Shown: in pieces, positions 14,001 through 24,056 of the stretch
Layout of the letters: every line of letters begins with the position of its first letter
Position numbering within the stretch: position 1 is the first letter of the stretch
Translations under genes and position numbers: made by a program
DNA from: Spisula solida
Lineage: Eukaryota; Mollusca; Bivalvia; Venerida; Mactridae
NCBI GenBank assembly: GCA_947247005.1
Contig: OX365952.1
Coordinates: 29,204,222-29,268,221 of the forward strand
Direction: 5' to 3'
Length of the DNA stretch: 64,000 nt
The notes under the pieces: generated by a model
The model's database searches: none
What the model saw: only the letters and a program-made list of their open reading frames with translations
What the model was told of the DNA's origin: nothing

Positions 14001-14749
14001 TTGTGAGTATGCGATATTGGTTAAAACAACAATGATCATGATCAGGGTGAGTCAATTTGAAAAACTACGTAAATTGAAAGGCAACAATGACATTTTGGTT
14101 ATCCATTTTAATTATAGGAATGACGATTACAGTAACGGACGTTACAGTTCAGTATAAATGTATTAGAAGATTCATGATTGCGTGTCAAAATTAGTTTTAT
14201 GTGCTTTTCCTTTTTGAAAATAACATTAACGCTTCAGATTACAACAAATAGTTGTGTCATTTGTTATTCGGTTGTTTTATGCAACTTTATAGGGTTGTAA
14301 CGGAGGTTTCTTTTATCATAGTGATGTCCAAAACGTGATCCTGTACCAATATATTCTAAAGAAGTATATACTCGTATAAAACACAAACATGATGCAGTTG
14401 AATAGTAAAACAGATTAGTAATGAAAATAAACAAATATGCCTTGTAACCAAATGCACTTTGGTAACGTAAAATACCACGATTTGTAAGAGAAACATATGT
14501 TACAGTAATTAATTTGTTGCAAACAAGTACTGTATATCATTTCCTATCAATTTGTACAAGAAATAAACATGACTTCATGATACAGTGAGTTTAACTGATG
14601 AGTATTAACATTTAAAGGGTGTTATATTTCTGGTATATTAGGCCGTTTGACCATTATATCAATAAACGTCAATAAAAAAAGTTGCCCAGGGGTAATCCCG
14701 ATGTACCCACCTGATTTTATACAGTGAATATGTGCTAAATCATAATCAG
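11065..14749. mobile_element. 3.7-kb non-autonomous element with ~680-bp inverted terminal repeats
   Basis: 11065-11745 and 14075-14749 are inverted copies of each other. Matching landmarks: ctgattatgatttagcac (11065) with its complement at 14732-14749; caaagtgcatttggtaac (11353) with 14448-14465; gatcacgttttggacatcac (11474) with 14320-14339; gaatcttct (11631) with 14164-14172. The outermost bases align better than the inner ones. The interior has no transposase-like ORF. It carries further GTTAC/GTAAC-rich copies of TIR text (11948, 12683, 12808) and a separate CCCGA-rich segment. It sits exactly between two LINE fragments. Superfamily is unknown and I could not fix a target-site duplication. 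Confidence 0.75.
12085..12620. repeat. CCCGA-word-rich segment nested in the 3.7-kb element
   Basis: The word cccga or its complement tcggg occurs more than ten times, in both orientations (for example 12120-12145, 12225-12245, 12384-12480, 12570-12585), spaced mostly 10-25 bp apart. The composition differs sharply from the AT-rich flanks. Apparent ORFs here have no recognisable protein content. It may be a second nested element or a cluster of binding sites. Confidence 0.5.
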
Positions 14750-14765
14750 AAGAGATAAAAACTAT

Positions 14766-15720
14766 ATACATGTACCTCAAAGCAAGGTTCAAGTCTACCT
14801 GGCCCAGACTAAAGTTACAAGCATACGGAATTCGTGGTTGTATAGCATCTTGGATTGAAAGTTTTTTGAAAATTAGGAAACAGAGAGTTGTGATAAATAG
14901 CCAGCCTTCTTGGACAAATGTAAAGTCTGGTGTTCCTCAAGGAAGCATATTAGGTCCGCTGTTATTCATATTGTTTATAAATGACCTCCCACAAGCTGCA
15001 AAAAGTATAATGTGTTTACTATTTGCTGATGATACGAAGCTGTATAAAGTCGTAACAAGTAGGCAGGAATCTAGGATTTTTCAAAAAGACATTGGTACAT
15101 TTTGCAAATGTAGTCAGGATTGGTTATTGCGATTCAATGCTCAGAAGTGTAAAACTGTAACTTCTGGAAAGTGGGTAAATGAGTTTCAATACCGTATGTT
15201 GGACAAAGATGGTTTACTTGTGAATATTGTACATGACACCACAGAACGAGAGTTAGGAATACATTTTACTAGCACTCTCTTTTTTGATCTGTATATAAGT
15301 AAAACTGTGAATAAAGCTAACAGTTTAGTCGGTCTCATTAAGATAAATATTTCACACATGGACATTGCCATGTTCTTCAGGCTTTATAAATCTTTTATTC
15401 GATCGTCCTCACCTTGATTATGGAAATGCTACTAGTATATACTTTCCTTTCACCAAGAAAAATAGGCAAGCAATAGGACCGTCTAAATACTTTTAACTTG
15501 CCAACCCTGGATTATCGACGGAAAAGAGGAGATATGATATTAGTATACAAACTTGCATCATGAAATGGACATTGAGTTTAAATAGTAAATTCTTCACTCT
15601 ATCTCTTGAAATTGTGTCTTCCAAAAAAACTACAAATTGTTAAAGAAGAAACTGAGTGGAAAGACAAGCCACGGAGCTTAATGATTTCCCAGCTACAACA
15701 AGGTAAGGTAACAGGGTTTA
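14766..15720 (+). mobile_element. LINE reverse transcriptase fragment (CR1/Jockey-like)
   Basis: An open stretch of 215 codons (14770-15417) begins inside the RT, with SGVPQGSILGPLLFILFIND at 14929-14988, the FADDTKLYK catalytic box at ~15022, and the C-terminal TERELGIHFTSTLFFD region. After the stop at 15415 the homology continues in shifted frames (LDYGNATSIYF, then RRGDMI..YKL) to about 15700. It is 5'-truncated and lacks the endonuclease. The FADD box is intact but the copy is not complete enough to be active. Confidence 0.85.
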
Positions 15721-16699
15721 ACAGGGTTTAAGGGCGCCACAATTTTGGCCAGAAATACTCTCTTTTTATCAGGTATACTGGTATCTAGTGACGTCACAGA
15801 GCCAATTGATACAGAATGCCTTGTATACTTTAAATCACTGTATGTAGGAAATGTGTATCGTTTTGACTGTTGATTAAAAATAATTTATAATGTCTTCTGA
15901 TGATAATAATGATTTATCTGCGATGGGAGCAGTTGGATATCAATGGGAGCCAGACAATAATGTGGAAGTACAAATGTACTAGAATTAATTGCTCAAAGTG
16001 GTAATAGTAGATACTATAAACATGAACGATCATGCAGTTTGTTGTGCTTGACATGTAATACATGGGCTATCATGAGACCCTTAATGAATTTAAATGTTGT
16101 CAGGAATTTCCTCATTATGCTGAGAATTATATACTTTGCCTAACAAACATAACAAAAAGAAACGTCTATGATAACAGAAATTGTTTACATTACTTTTGAA
16201 TTCATTAACACTATAATTCTAATGATCGCTAAGAATCAATTATTTTATTTACCAATTGATTAATTTAAAATGTATTTCTAAATTATTGCAATTAAGTGGG
16301 ATATTCTATTAATTTTCGTAAACTTGATTTTCACTTAAGCTAATATTGAATAAAATTAAACTTAAACAATAATAATGTATTGTACTGTTTACTTTGTTAA
16401 AATCATTATAAAACATAATCTATTTTAAGAGAACAGAACAGTTTATTGTCGTAAACAGTACAGTTTCTTGACAAAACAACAAACATATTTACAAACATTT
16501 TTACACAATAGTCACATGATGCATGATACGGTAACATAATAAGTACATAACAGTTATAATTTTCAGACAAAATATACAATACAAGTAATAATAATAGCTC
16601 TACATTGAATGTTATATGGGAGGCTATGTGAATGACAGTGTTATTAATAACAGAATTTCTCATGATAAATGCTTGTGAAATAACTTTACCAAGATTAAT
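15721..16699. other. Intergenic AT-rich sequence, nothing recognised
   Basis: It contains a doubled acagggttta (15708-15728). Otherwise I see no gene, repeat array or inverted-repeat element. Confidence 0.5.
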
Positions 16700-17212
16700 T
16701 AGAAGGCGTTTGTTTTTTTATGTTATCAATTGTATGAATTTAAATACACTTGGGTGTCTTACAAAATAAGGTTTTAAAAAATCATTTTTAATTTCATTAT
16801 ATAGAGGGCATATTATTACAAAATGGTATTCATCTTCTATATCATTTGAATTACACAAAGTACGATAGCGTTCAGGACGCTCTACTCGGTGTTGTCCGTA
16901 TCGACCTGCTTCGATACGTAGTCTATTGGAAGACATTCTTAGCCGTGAAATGGTTCTCAGTTGTTTTAGTAGATGCTCTAAATAAAATTCAATGTACAAT
17001 GTATCTTTAAAATATCTATATGTGTACATTGTATTGTTATTACGAACATTCTCATACCACGACTGTTTAAAAACGTGTAAAACTCTATTTTTTAAAGTAT
17101 TATGAAAAGTTTTCTTGTTAACACGATGTTTAAAATTAACTAATTGTCTTCCATAAAGTGTTTTCACAAACAATTTTATTTTAAATATAGGTCTTTGGTT
17201 ATCGTTTGGCAA
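16700..17212 (-). mobile_element. 3' end of a second LINE family (zinc-finger-like tail)
   Basis: A 164-codon open frame read on the minus strand (17212 to 16718) carries RIEAGRYGQHRVERPERYRT, then LCNSNDIEDEYHFVIICPLY. The pattern C-x-(5-7)-EDE-x-HF-x(4)-CP is the characteristic last domain of many invertebrate LINE polyproteins. Everything upstream (RT, endonuclease) is absent, as in a heavily 5'-truncated insertion. It shares no text with the other LINE pieces in the window. Confidence 0.75.
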
Positions 17213-17383
17213 AAGTGTACATCAACACGTCGATTTCGATATATATTTATTGAATGAAACAATCTTAACATAACAACTAAAGAAGGTAAAAGTCACAAAT
17301 ACAGATTTTGATATCTGGGATGACCGCCATGTTGTCTGATTTTTCTGCTAGCAGTCACAGACGAGACTCGGAAGCATTGCTAA

Positions 17384-18213
17384 TACCCCAATCACACGAA
17401 TCTCGAATCAGCCGGAATGGGCCCGAATGAGTCGGAATGGAGAAAGAATAAAAATTCGAAACACATTCCGAATGATAATTCGAATGACCAAAACTATTGT
17501 AGCCTTGTCAAAAAGCCGTTGGAATACTTCGAATACGATTCGAATACAATTCAAACACAATTTGAATATACTTCGAATATAACTCGAATATACTTCGAAT
17601 CCGTCTGGAATGATAGCGGAGAACGTACACGCGTATGTTTTCACAATACGGTACACACAGTCATCGGACCGTTTAACTTCTTCTACTGTCTCTGGCACGG
17701 GTGGTGTGTACGTATAGTGGTTTTAAGTAATGTTTCGAATGTAGTCAGAATGCCGTAAGAATATTTAAAATGTAATCAGAATGTAGGAAGAATACGTTTC
17801 GATAGCCGTTCGATATTTCGCCGACTTCAAATCGATCTCGATAGTTTTGAGCATGCGCAAAACATTCGAAGTGGCCGCAAGAATAGGCCGGACTATATGG
17901 AATGTACCACGAATACAAACAGAATATGACACAATACGTTAAGAATTTACTTCGATTACGCAGGAATACACATCAAATTATACATTTTGGTGACATTCCG
18001 ACTATTCCGATTGCATGCGATCTGGAATATTTGAATTATTATACATTTTAGGTTTAGATCATTTGAAAACATTCGAAATGACCAGTATAAATAATTATTA
18101 GACAGAATGTACTCGGAATACAGACGGAATACACTTTGAACATATAAGAATGTACCCCTAATTGCTATTCCTACGGCATTCCGGCTCATTCCGACCCTCG
18201 TGTGATTGGGGTA
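17384..18213. mobile_element. TA-flanked element with phased GAAT words
   Basis: Perfect 16-bp inverted ends: taccccaatcacacga at 17384-17399 and its complement at 18198-18213, the outer TA being the probable target duplication. Between them GAAT (left half) and its complement ATTC (right end) recur at roughly helical spacing. GAAT starts at 17405, 17415, 17425, 17435, 17446, then 17531, 17542, 17564, 17575, 17586, 17597, 17608. No transposase ORF. It is a non-autonomous DNA transposon, of mariner-like type if the TA duplication is right. Confidence 0.8.
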
Positions 18214-20014
18214 TGAACGAATACACTCGTTCACTTGTCTTAACTCAAAGTGGTATCACGTCTCCGGGGTAGCTCAAAGTAACAACATAACGTCACTTCA
18301 AATTGACAAACGTTCTGGCAACCTGCATTTTACGACAGACAACCAATAAAATTACCTTTAGATAAACACTCGAAGACATCTTTATGTTGTAAGTCAATAA
18401 GACAGTGATGTTTTAGGTAATTATTCTGACTTGTCGACAGAAAATGTCACACTGCATCGTACCGACGTCACGTCATCTTTTTTTCTGACATCGTCGGACG
18501 CATAACTGTGATATTAAAATTGATTTTTAAATGTTTTTCGTACGTGGCGAGTCTTTGGCATAATTCGCAAGTGTTTGGAACAAATTCGCGGGATGTGTAA
18601 CTGCGCGGAGGGAGAAAAACGCAAAACGCACGTGCGTCTTACAACGGCAAAACCATGTGTCTTAAGGCCAGTTTGTGACATGGATTAGTTTGTCTGCCGC
18701 ATACAAACATCACTTGAGAAATTTGGTTGCGTAACTGTTAATAATAAAAAAAGTTATTAATCAATGAAAATGAGGACTAAGAAAAGCATAGCTCAATGGA
18801 TTTTGATTCCCTAATGGATAAACTTCAATAATCCGTGCAGTGTATAGCCCTAGTATTGGCGAGTAATTTTCTGTGGCCGTCTGAACAGTTCCAAACTTTC
18901 AGTGTCATTTTCCGACCGATAATGACATACGGTTCCATAGGCCTGTTTTCAAACAATGATGTATATTGGAAGATACTACTTTATGCAATGCCTAGGTAAT
19001 ACAAATCTGAAAATTATATCAATTTGTTTCAGGTTGATGTGAGTAATTTTTAGGACAGCAAATTGTATTTGTAGACTGCGGACAGTTCACCGAGACGCTA
19101 ATCTACGGTTCAGTGCAACCCAAGCCCTGAATACACTCGATTTAATCAGACAGACGCTTTCACTCATGTTTTAAAGCGTCTGGATGATCATGATTTAGGT
19201 GACCACTGGTGTTTGTCCTATTGATCTATGTCAGTTTAACGCTTACATTACAAGAAAGGATTTAGATTTCGAAAGTTTGTTGTTGATAGATTTATTAATC
19301 ATAACTGGCTATATGTAACAATGCAACTTCAATAATTTTGCGCCTGATTTTAAAAGCATAAAAGTTGAAAAATCTTCAACAGGGTTCACATTGTTTTTGA
19401 GAGGCGATAGCCTCTCTATACTACCATTGCCCATTTCTTAATACAACCTGAACCGCCTTTAGGCTGCTATGTGAACCCGCTTTCAAGTAGTTTCAGAAAC
19501 TGTCAACATTCCCAATACTGCTTCATATGTTTCTCCAATTTTTTTGATTTAATTCAATCAGCAACATTTGTTTATTCTAAGATCAACAATTATTGTGAAA
19601 CTGTTCGTTAAATCGATATTTCGCAGAAAATCACTCCGCCGAGGCCATATCGGACTTGTTTCGTAATATGAAAATGACGTGTTCATCAAATGTCCCGGCT
19701 GTATAGCTATTTTTAGAAACTTCAGACCATATTTTTAAGCCACTTTTGATATACGCCTTCAATACACAAATTACATATAAATTAATATGCCCCTATTTAC
19801 AATTATTTAGATACCCAACATGCCTATATAGTCACATATGCCTATTTTGACATTCAAGACTAGATCGGCAGTAAGAAAACGAACAATAAACGTGTAAAGT
19901 CGGTTTAATCTTTAGTAGCAGCAACCAGATCGCCTCTCATCAGCACTCTCAGTGCTTTGATTTAAAAAGTACTTAGTAATTGTACAACATTTACGTTGTC
20001 TGACATGTAGCGAA
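18214..20014. other. Intergenic stretch without recognised genes
   Basis: 18430-18660 is relatively CpG-rich (acgtcacgtcat, gcgcggaggg, acgcacgtgcg). 19382-19480 is bracketed by ggttcacat (19383) and atgtgaacc (19470), a small palindromic remnant. I see no coding exon that I can support. Confidence 0.4.
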
Positions 20015-20250
20015 CATTTCAATAATTTGACTTCCTCACTTTTCATGGGTAAATTTGAAAAAGTTTTCCTTAGATCCTGTCATGAGCAACCATTAGTTTG
20101 GTTGAGATTTCTTGATGACATAGTTTTCAGTTGGAACAGGGTGAGGATAAATTACTGGATGAAACCATTAAGCAATTACTCTAAAGAAATGTCAATTTTC
20201 TTGATGTAAAGATAGAAAAAATGATAATGGTGGACTTATAACATACACTC
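20015..20250 (+). mobile_element. Penelope-like element reverse transcriptase fragment
   Basis: The frame starting at 20027 reads LFMGKFEK (from ~20038) followed by PLVWLRFLDDIVFSW (20092-20136). The spacing and wording are typical of Penelope-like RTs, with the FLDD catalytic box. A second frame continues with FLDVKIEK around 20198-20222. Only about 70 codons survive. The 3' side is cut by the palindromic MITE starting at 20251. Confidence 0.7.
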
Positions 20251-20494
20251 AAGGACTTTAAAAACGCCTCACCTTATTCAAGGTCCAATATCGCTTTAAA
20301 ACCCCATACTTTTGCATAGGGTGAGAGCGCTTATAGTGTTCCCAGAAAATAACAAGACAACATTTAATTACAAACTAAACTAAATTTACACGTAGGGAAG
20401 ATCAATTAATACACAGGTAAAATTGTATTGCAATAACATAAATACTTTGAGCGATATTGGACTTTGAATTAGGTATGGCGTTTTTAAAGACCTT
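20251..20494. mobile_element. 244-bp MITE with ~49-bp inverted ends
   Basis: aaggactttaaaaacgcc (20251) and ggcgtttttaaagacctt (20477-20494) are complementary. The complementarity runs inward through ccaatatcgct (20283) and gcgatattgg (20451). No ORF. It is inserted beside the Penelope fragment. Confidence 0.75.
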
Positions 20495-20736
20495 ACCAAA
20501 GCCATACAGGAAATTGTTTTAGGTAATTGTCATAATTCTGCTCATGTCCCTTAGCACCCATATCTGACATGTTGTCACAGTCTTTGTTATACATGTAACT
20601 TATAATCAAAGGAAGTGTAATCAAACTTCAATCTCAGTTTTTTGTTGTCAAAGGAAATGAGTTCACGCCTGACAACAGAGACTGAATGTATATAAACTTA
20701 TTCAGATATTTGTATTCAGTGAACTTTAAGTACATG

Positions 20737-21751
20737 TACGAGGGGTGATCCAGAATTACGTGGACTTTTGCTCTAATTCAAAAATCGTTTTACTTACATT
20801 TACAAATCTGTGCACACTCTAATAGTAATACTTCCTGCACAAGTATACAAAATTTCATGTTGATATGATAATAAATAACGTAAATACAGCGTCTGTAAGA
20901 GGGTATGGTTATGAATCGCGGGGCAGCTCAAAAATTACGTACGACGTCGCCTTCACGCCTATCATTTAATGATGCTTTTCAGCACTGTTAATTAACTGTT
21001 CTTTATTTTCCCTAACCCATATATGCTCTTATTGTATGCATATCTAATCGTCTTGTCAATATGTACCTTACTGTACCGTTACCAGCCCCGCAAGATGATA
21101 TTTTCCCACTAATGTCACGAATGGTTGATTCTGACCATTGTAAGCACCAATCCAGTCAACGTCGAGTTTTTACCTTTACCCGCATGGCCTTCACATCATC
21201 CAGGCCTCCTTTAAAACGTTTATGTTATTTAAAAACAAGTGGCTGTGATACAAAATGTCTAATACTTGATTTCTCTACCATTTCTTTCGCCTGTGTTGGG
21301 GTTTTTCCTAGCCGTACAAAGACTTATATGGTTATGCGAGTGCAAATGAAATTTTGTGACGTCAATATTGACGTTAATTATGATATGACAACAGTTAAAT
21401 ATATATTCATAATATGACGAATACACCGAATTTTACTTTGAAATTTCACTCAGTTGTCGATACAAGATTAGACAACATGATACCATATTTCTAAATTTCT
21501 ACATGAAGAAACACTGTAACAATCAGCAATAACGTAACACGTTTTACTAAATAAATCGGTGTTGATCCGCGAAGCATTCATGTGTTACCATGGTAGCGTA
21601 TAATTGTTGATGCAAAGAATTATTTTCAGATATGTGTTGCGTTTCAAGTCAATAATAGATAAAAGTCGCTTGTCTGTAACTTTCATACCGATCTGACTTA
21701 AAATAAACTTTCTAGAGCAAAAGTCCACGTAATTCTGGATCACCCCTCGTA
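20737..21751 (-). mobile_element. Decayed mariner-type transposon, ~1.0 kb
   Basis: Flanked by TA, with inverted ends cgaggggtgatccagaatta (20739) and its complement (~21730-21749), and the match extends to about 36 bp. On the minus strand, frames between 21330 and 21050 carry remnants of the N-terminal helix-turn-helix region: TPTQAKEMVEK, then VSQPLVFK and HKRFKGG, then a second HTH-like TIRDISGK...GTVRYILT. Stops and shifts interrupt it. The DD(34)D catalytic half is not visible, so it is an internally deleted, inactive copy. Confidence 0.75.
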
Positions 21752-21889
21752 TAATAGGGAGTACCTTATTATCCTACTTTGGAGTGCCATAGTATTAGAA
21801 ACTGTTACGAGTGACTTTAATATTTTGTGTGTTACGAAATATTGTTGGATTATTGGAGTACCATTATTGTATTTTTAAAGTGGACAATA

Positions 21890-22090
21890 AAACTTAGTTA
21901 AATCGTTTATTGTGCTGTTATCCACACTTTTGCAACGTAATAGCAGCATTACCCCCTCTGTGTAGAGATTGGGGCTTCTAAATAGAAAAGGGCAGATCAT
22001 TTGGACTAAATGCAGGACAGAGTTACCTACTCCTGTGTATGTCTTGGGGTCATGATGGTGAACAAGTAAGCAAAGTATCAAAGGAATATG
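21890..22090. repeat. Dispersed repeat copy (paired with 22796-22990)
   Basis: agagttacctac(t/c)cctgtgta followed by tggggtc.tgatggtgaacaa appears at 22019-22063 and again at 22815-22860 in the same orientation. The two copies bracket the segment with the hammerhead-like motif. Confidence 0.5.
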
Positions 22091-22354
22091 ACAATGTACT
22101 TTGAAGTTACGAGAGGTATTTAACTTATATTTGAAATAAATTGAACATCCAATATTTTTATGAATTTCACAACGAAATCGAATTGTGTCTATTCAATAGT
22201 GTATATATAGTAATGTATTAAGTAATATAAACAACCATTGTAAAATGTATATGTAGTATTCTTAGAACAAAATAAACTTTTGTATAGATGATGATGTTTT
22301 TGCATTTTTTAAGACCAAAAACCTCCAAGTGCTGATGCTTACTATTCCCTTCTT

Positions 22355-22412
22355 TAATCGACGTTTCAATATTCTCCAGATTTAAATTCTATCATACTTC
22401 ATCAGGAGACTT
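22355..22412 (-). ncRNA. Hammerhead ribozyme-like motif
   Basis: On the minus strand CTGATGA (22405-22399) is followed by AGTAT (22398-22394), a loop, ATATT (22372-22368) and then GAAAC (22367-22363), continuing GTCGATTAAAG. The 5-bp stem II pairs with one G-T wobble. CTGATGA...GAAAC is the invariant hammerhead core. Very similar text, ending ..GAAACGTCGATTAAA, is known from Penelope-like element ends, and a Penelope RT fragment lies 2.1 kb away. The weak AT stem II suggests a decayed ribozyme. Confidence 0.55.
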
Positions 22413-22904
22413 CTGTATCCACTGTTTAGGTATAATATGATTCTCAGTCTATCATTAGGTATTTTATGACATGTTTTGTAGGGCGACAGGAAGTTCAGTA
22501 TTGGTGAAACACCCTGTCTTTGGCATGTCACCAGGAAAAGGAAGTGCCACATTTTTGTCGAAAAAAACCTTTAAAATATGCGTTCGCCTTTGTCCCCTTT
22601 TCTATCATTTTGAGTTCCACTTTCCCTAATAACAAGACATTTTTTACATGGTTCAATAGAAATCAATCGATTTTATTGTATTAGTATGACGAAATCCGAT
22701 ATTCAGTTTTGTTCAAATATAAGTTGAACACATCTCATTATAAGAGGTTAAAAAATTTGTACCTAAACTTTAACATTTGCACAAAGTTGAAAAAGGGGGC
22801 ATAGTGCTTGATAAGAGTTACCTACCCCTGTGTAGGGGTTGGGGTCGTGATGGTGAACAAGTATGTAAAGTATCAAGGCAATATGTGTATGAAGAAATGA
22901 ACCA

Positions 22905-24056
22905 TACAATCTTCAATTTGACCTTCAACTGTGACCTTGACCTCTAAGAGAGGAACTTGGGATTGCTCATGACACCCTGATTAATAGAGGTTAACAGTCA
23001 TGTCAATTATAAGCAAGTTTGGTCAATGCATGACAAAGTAATGGGACAAACTTCAACTTGACTTTTGACCTCCAACTGTGACCATGGCCTTTGAGGAACC
23101 TGAGGGTATTCATAGCACTCTGTCTTAAGAAGGTTAACATTCATGTCAATGATAAGCAAGATTGGTCAATGCATGACAAAGTAATGGTCTGGACAAACTT
23201 CAACTTGACTTTTGACCTCCAACTGTGACCATGACCTTTGAGGAACCTGAGGGTATTCATAGCACTCTGTCTTAAGAAGGTTAACATTCTTGCCAAATAT
23301 AAGAAAGATTGGTCAATGCAAGGCAAAGTTATGGTCCGGACAAGCCTCAATTTGACATGTGACCTCCAACTGTGACCTTGACCTTTAAGATAGGAACCTG
23401 GGGGTTGTGCATGACACTCTGTCTCATGGAGGTGAACATTCCTGTTAAATATAAGAATGATTGGTCCATGCATGACAAAGTAATGGTTCGAACAAGTTAC
23501 AATTTGACCTTAAACTGTGACCTTGACTTTGAGATAGGAACCTGGGGGTTTTGCATGACACTCTGTCTCATTGAGGGGAACATTCGTGCCTACTATAAGA
23601 AAGATTGGTCAATTCATGACAAAGTTATGGTCCGGTTAAGCTTCAATTTAACATTTGACCCCAACTGTGATCTTGACCTTTGAGATAGGAACCTGGAAGT
23701 CAGGCATGACACTCCTCCTCATGGATGAATACATTCATGCCTAATATAAGAATGATTGGTCTATGCAGGACAAAGTTATGGTCCAGACAATCTTCACTTT
23801 GACCTTTGACCTCCAACTGTGACCTTGACCTGTGAGAGAGGAACCAGGGTGTTGGGCATGACAATCTGCCTCATGGAGGTTAACATTCATGCCAAATATA
23901 AGAAAGATTGCTCAATCAACAAAGTTATGGTCTGGACATCCTTGAATTTGACCTCCAACAGCGACCTTGACCTTTGAGATAGGACCCTGGGGTAGTGCAT
24001 GACACTCCTCCTCAAGGAGGTAAACATTCATGCCAAATATAAGCAGGATTGGTCAA
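22905..24056. repeat. Tandem array, ~147-bp unit, 8 copies
   Basis: Anchor aactgtgaccttgacct or a close variant starts near 22926, 23070, 23219, 23368, 23514, 23661, 23815 and 23957, giving unit lengths of 142-154 bp. Each unit also has aggaacctggg, gcatgacactct, aacattcatgcc and agattggtcaatgcatgac. ORFs read through it are repeat artefacts. The last unit is cut at about 24056 by the RTE-like LINE. Confidence 0.85.

Noticed and set aside
17279..17330. Minus-strand AACATGGCGG start context suggesting an orphan first exon upstream of the LINE tail
   Set aside because: The frame is only 17 codons (to TAG), there is no donor I trust, and no downstream exon could be found before the LINE fragment.
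23141..23683. ORFs on both strands with repeated ..LRQSAMN.. or ..SMHDKVMVR..
   Set aside because: They are frames through the 147-bp tandem array, with no conserved protein content.
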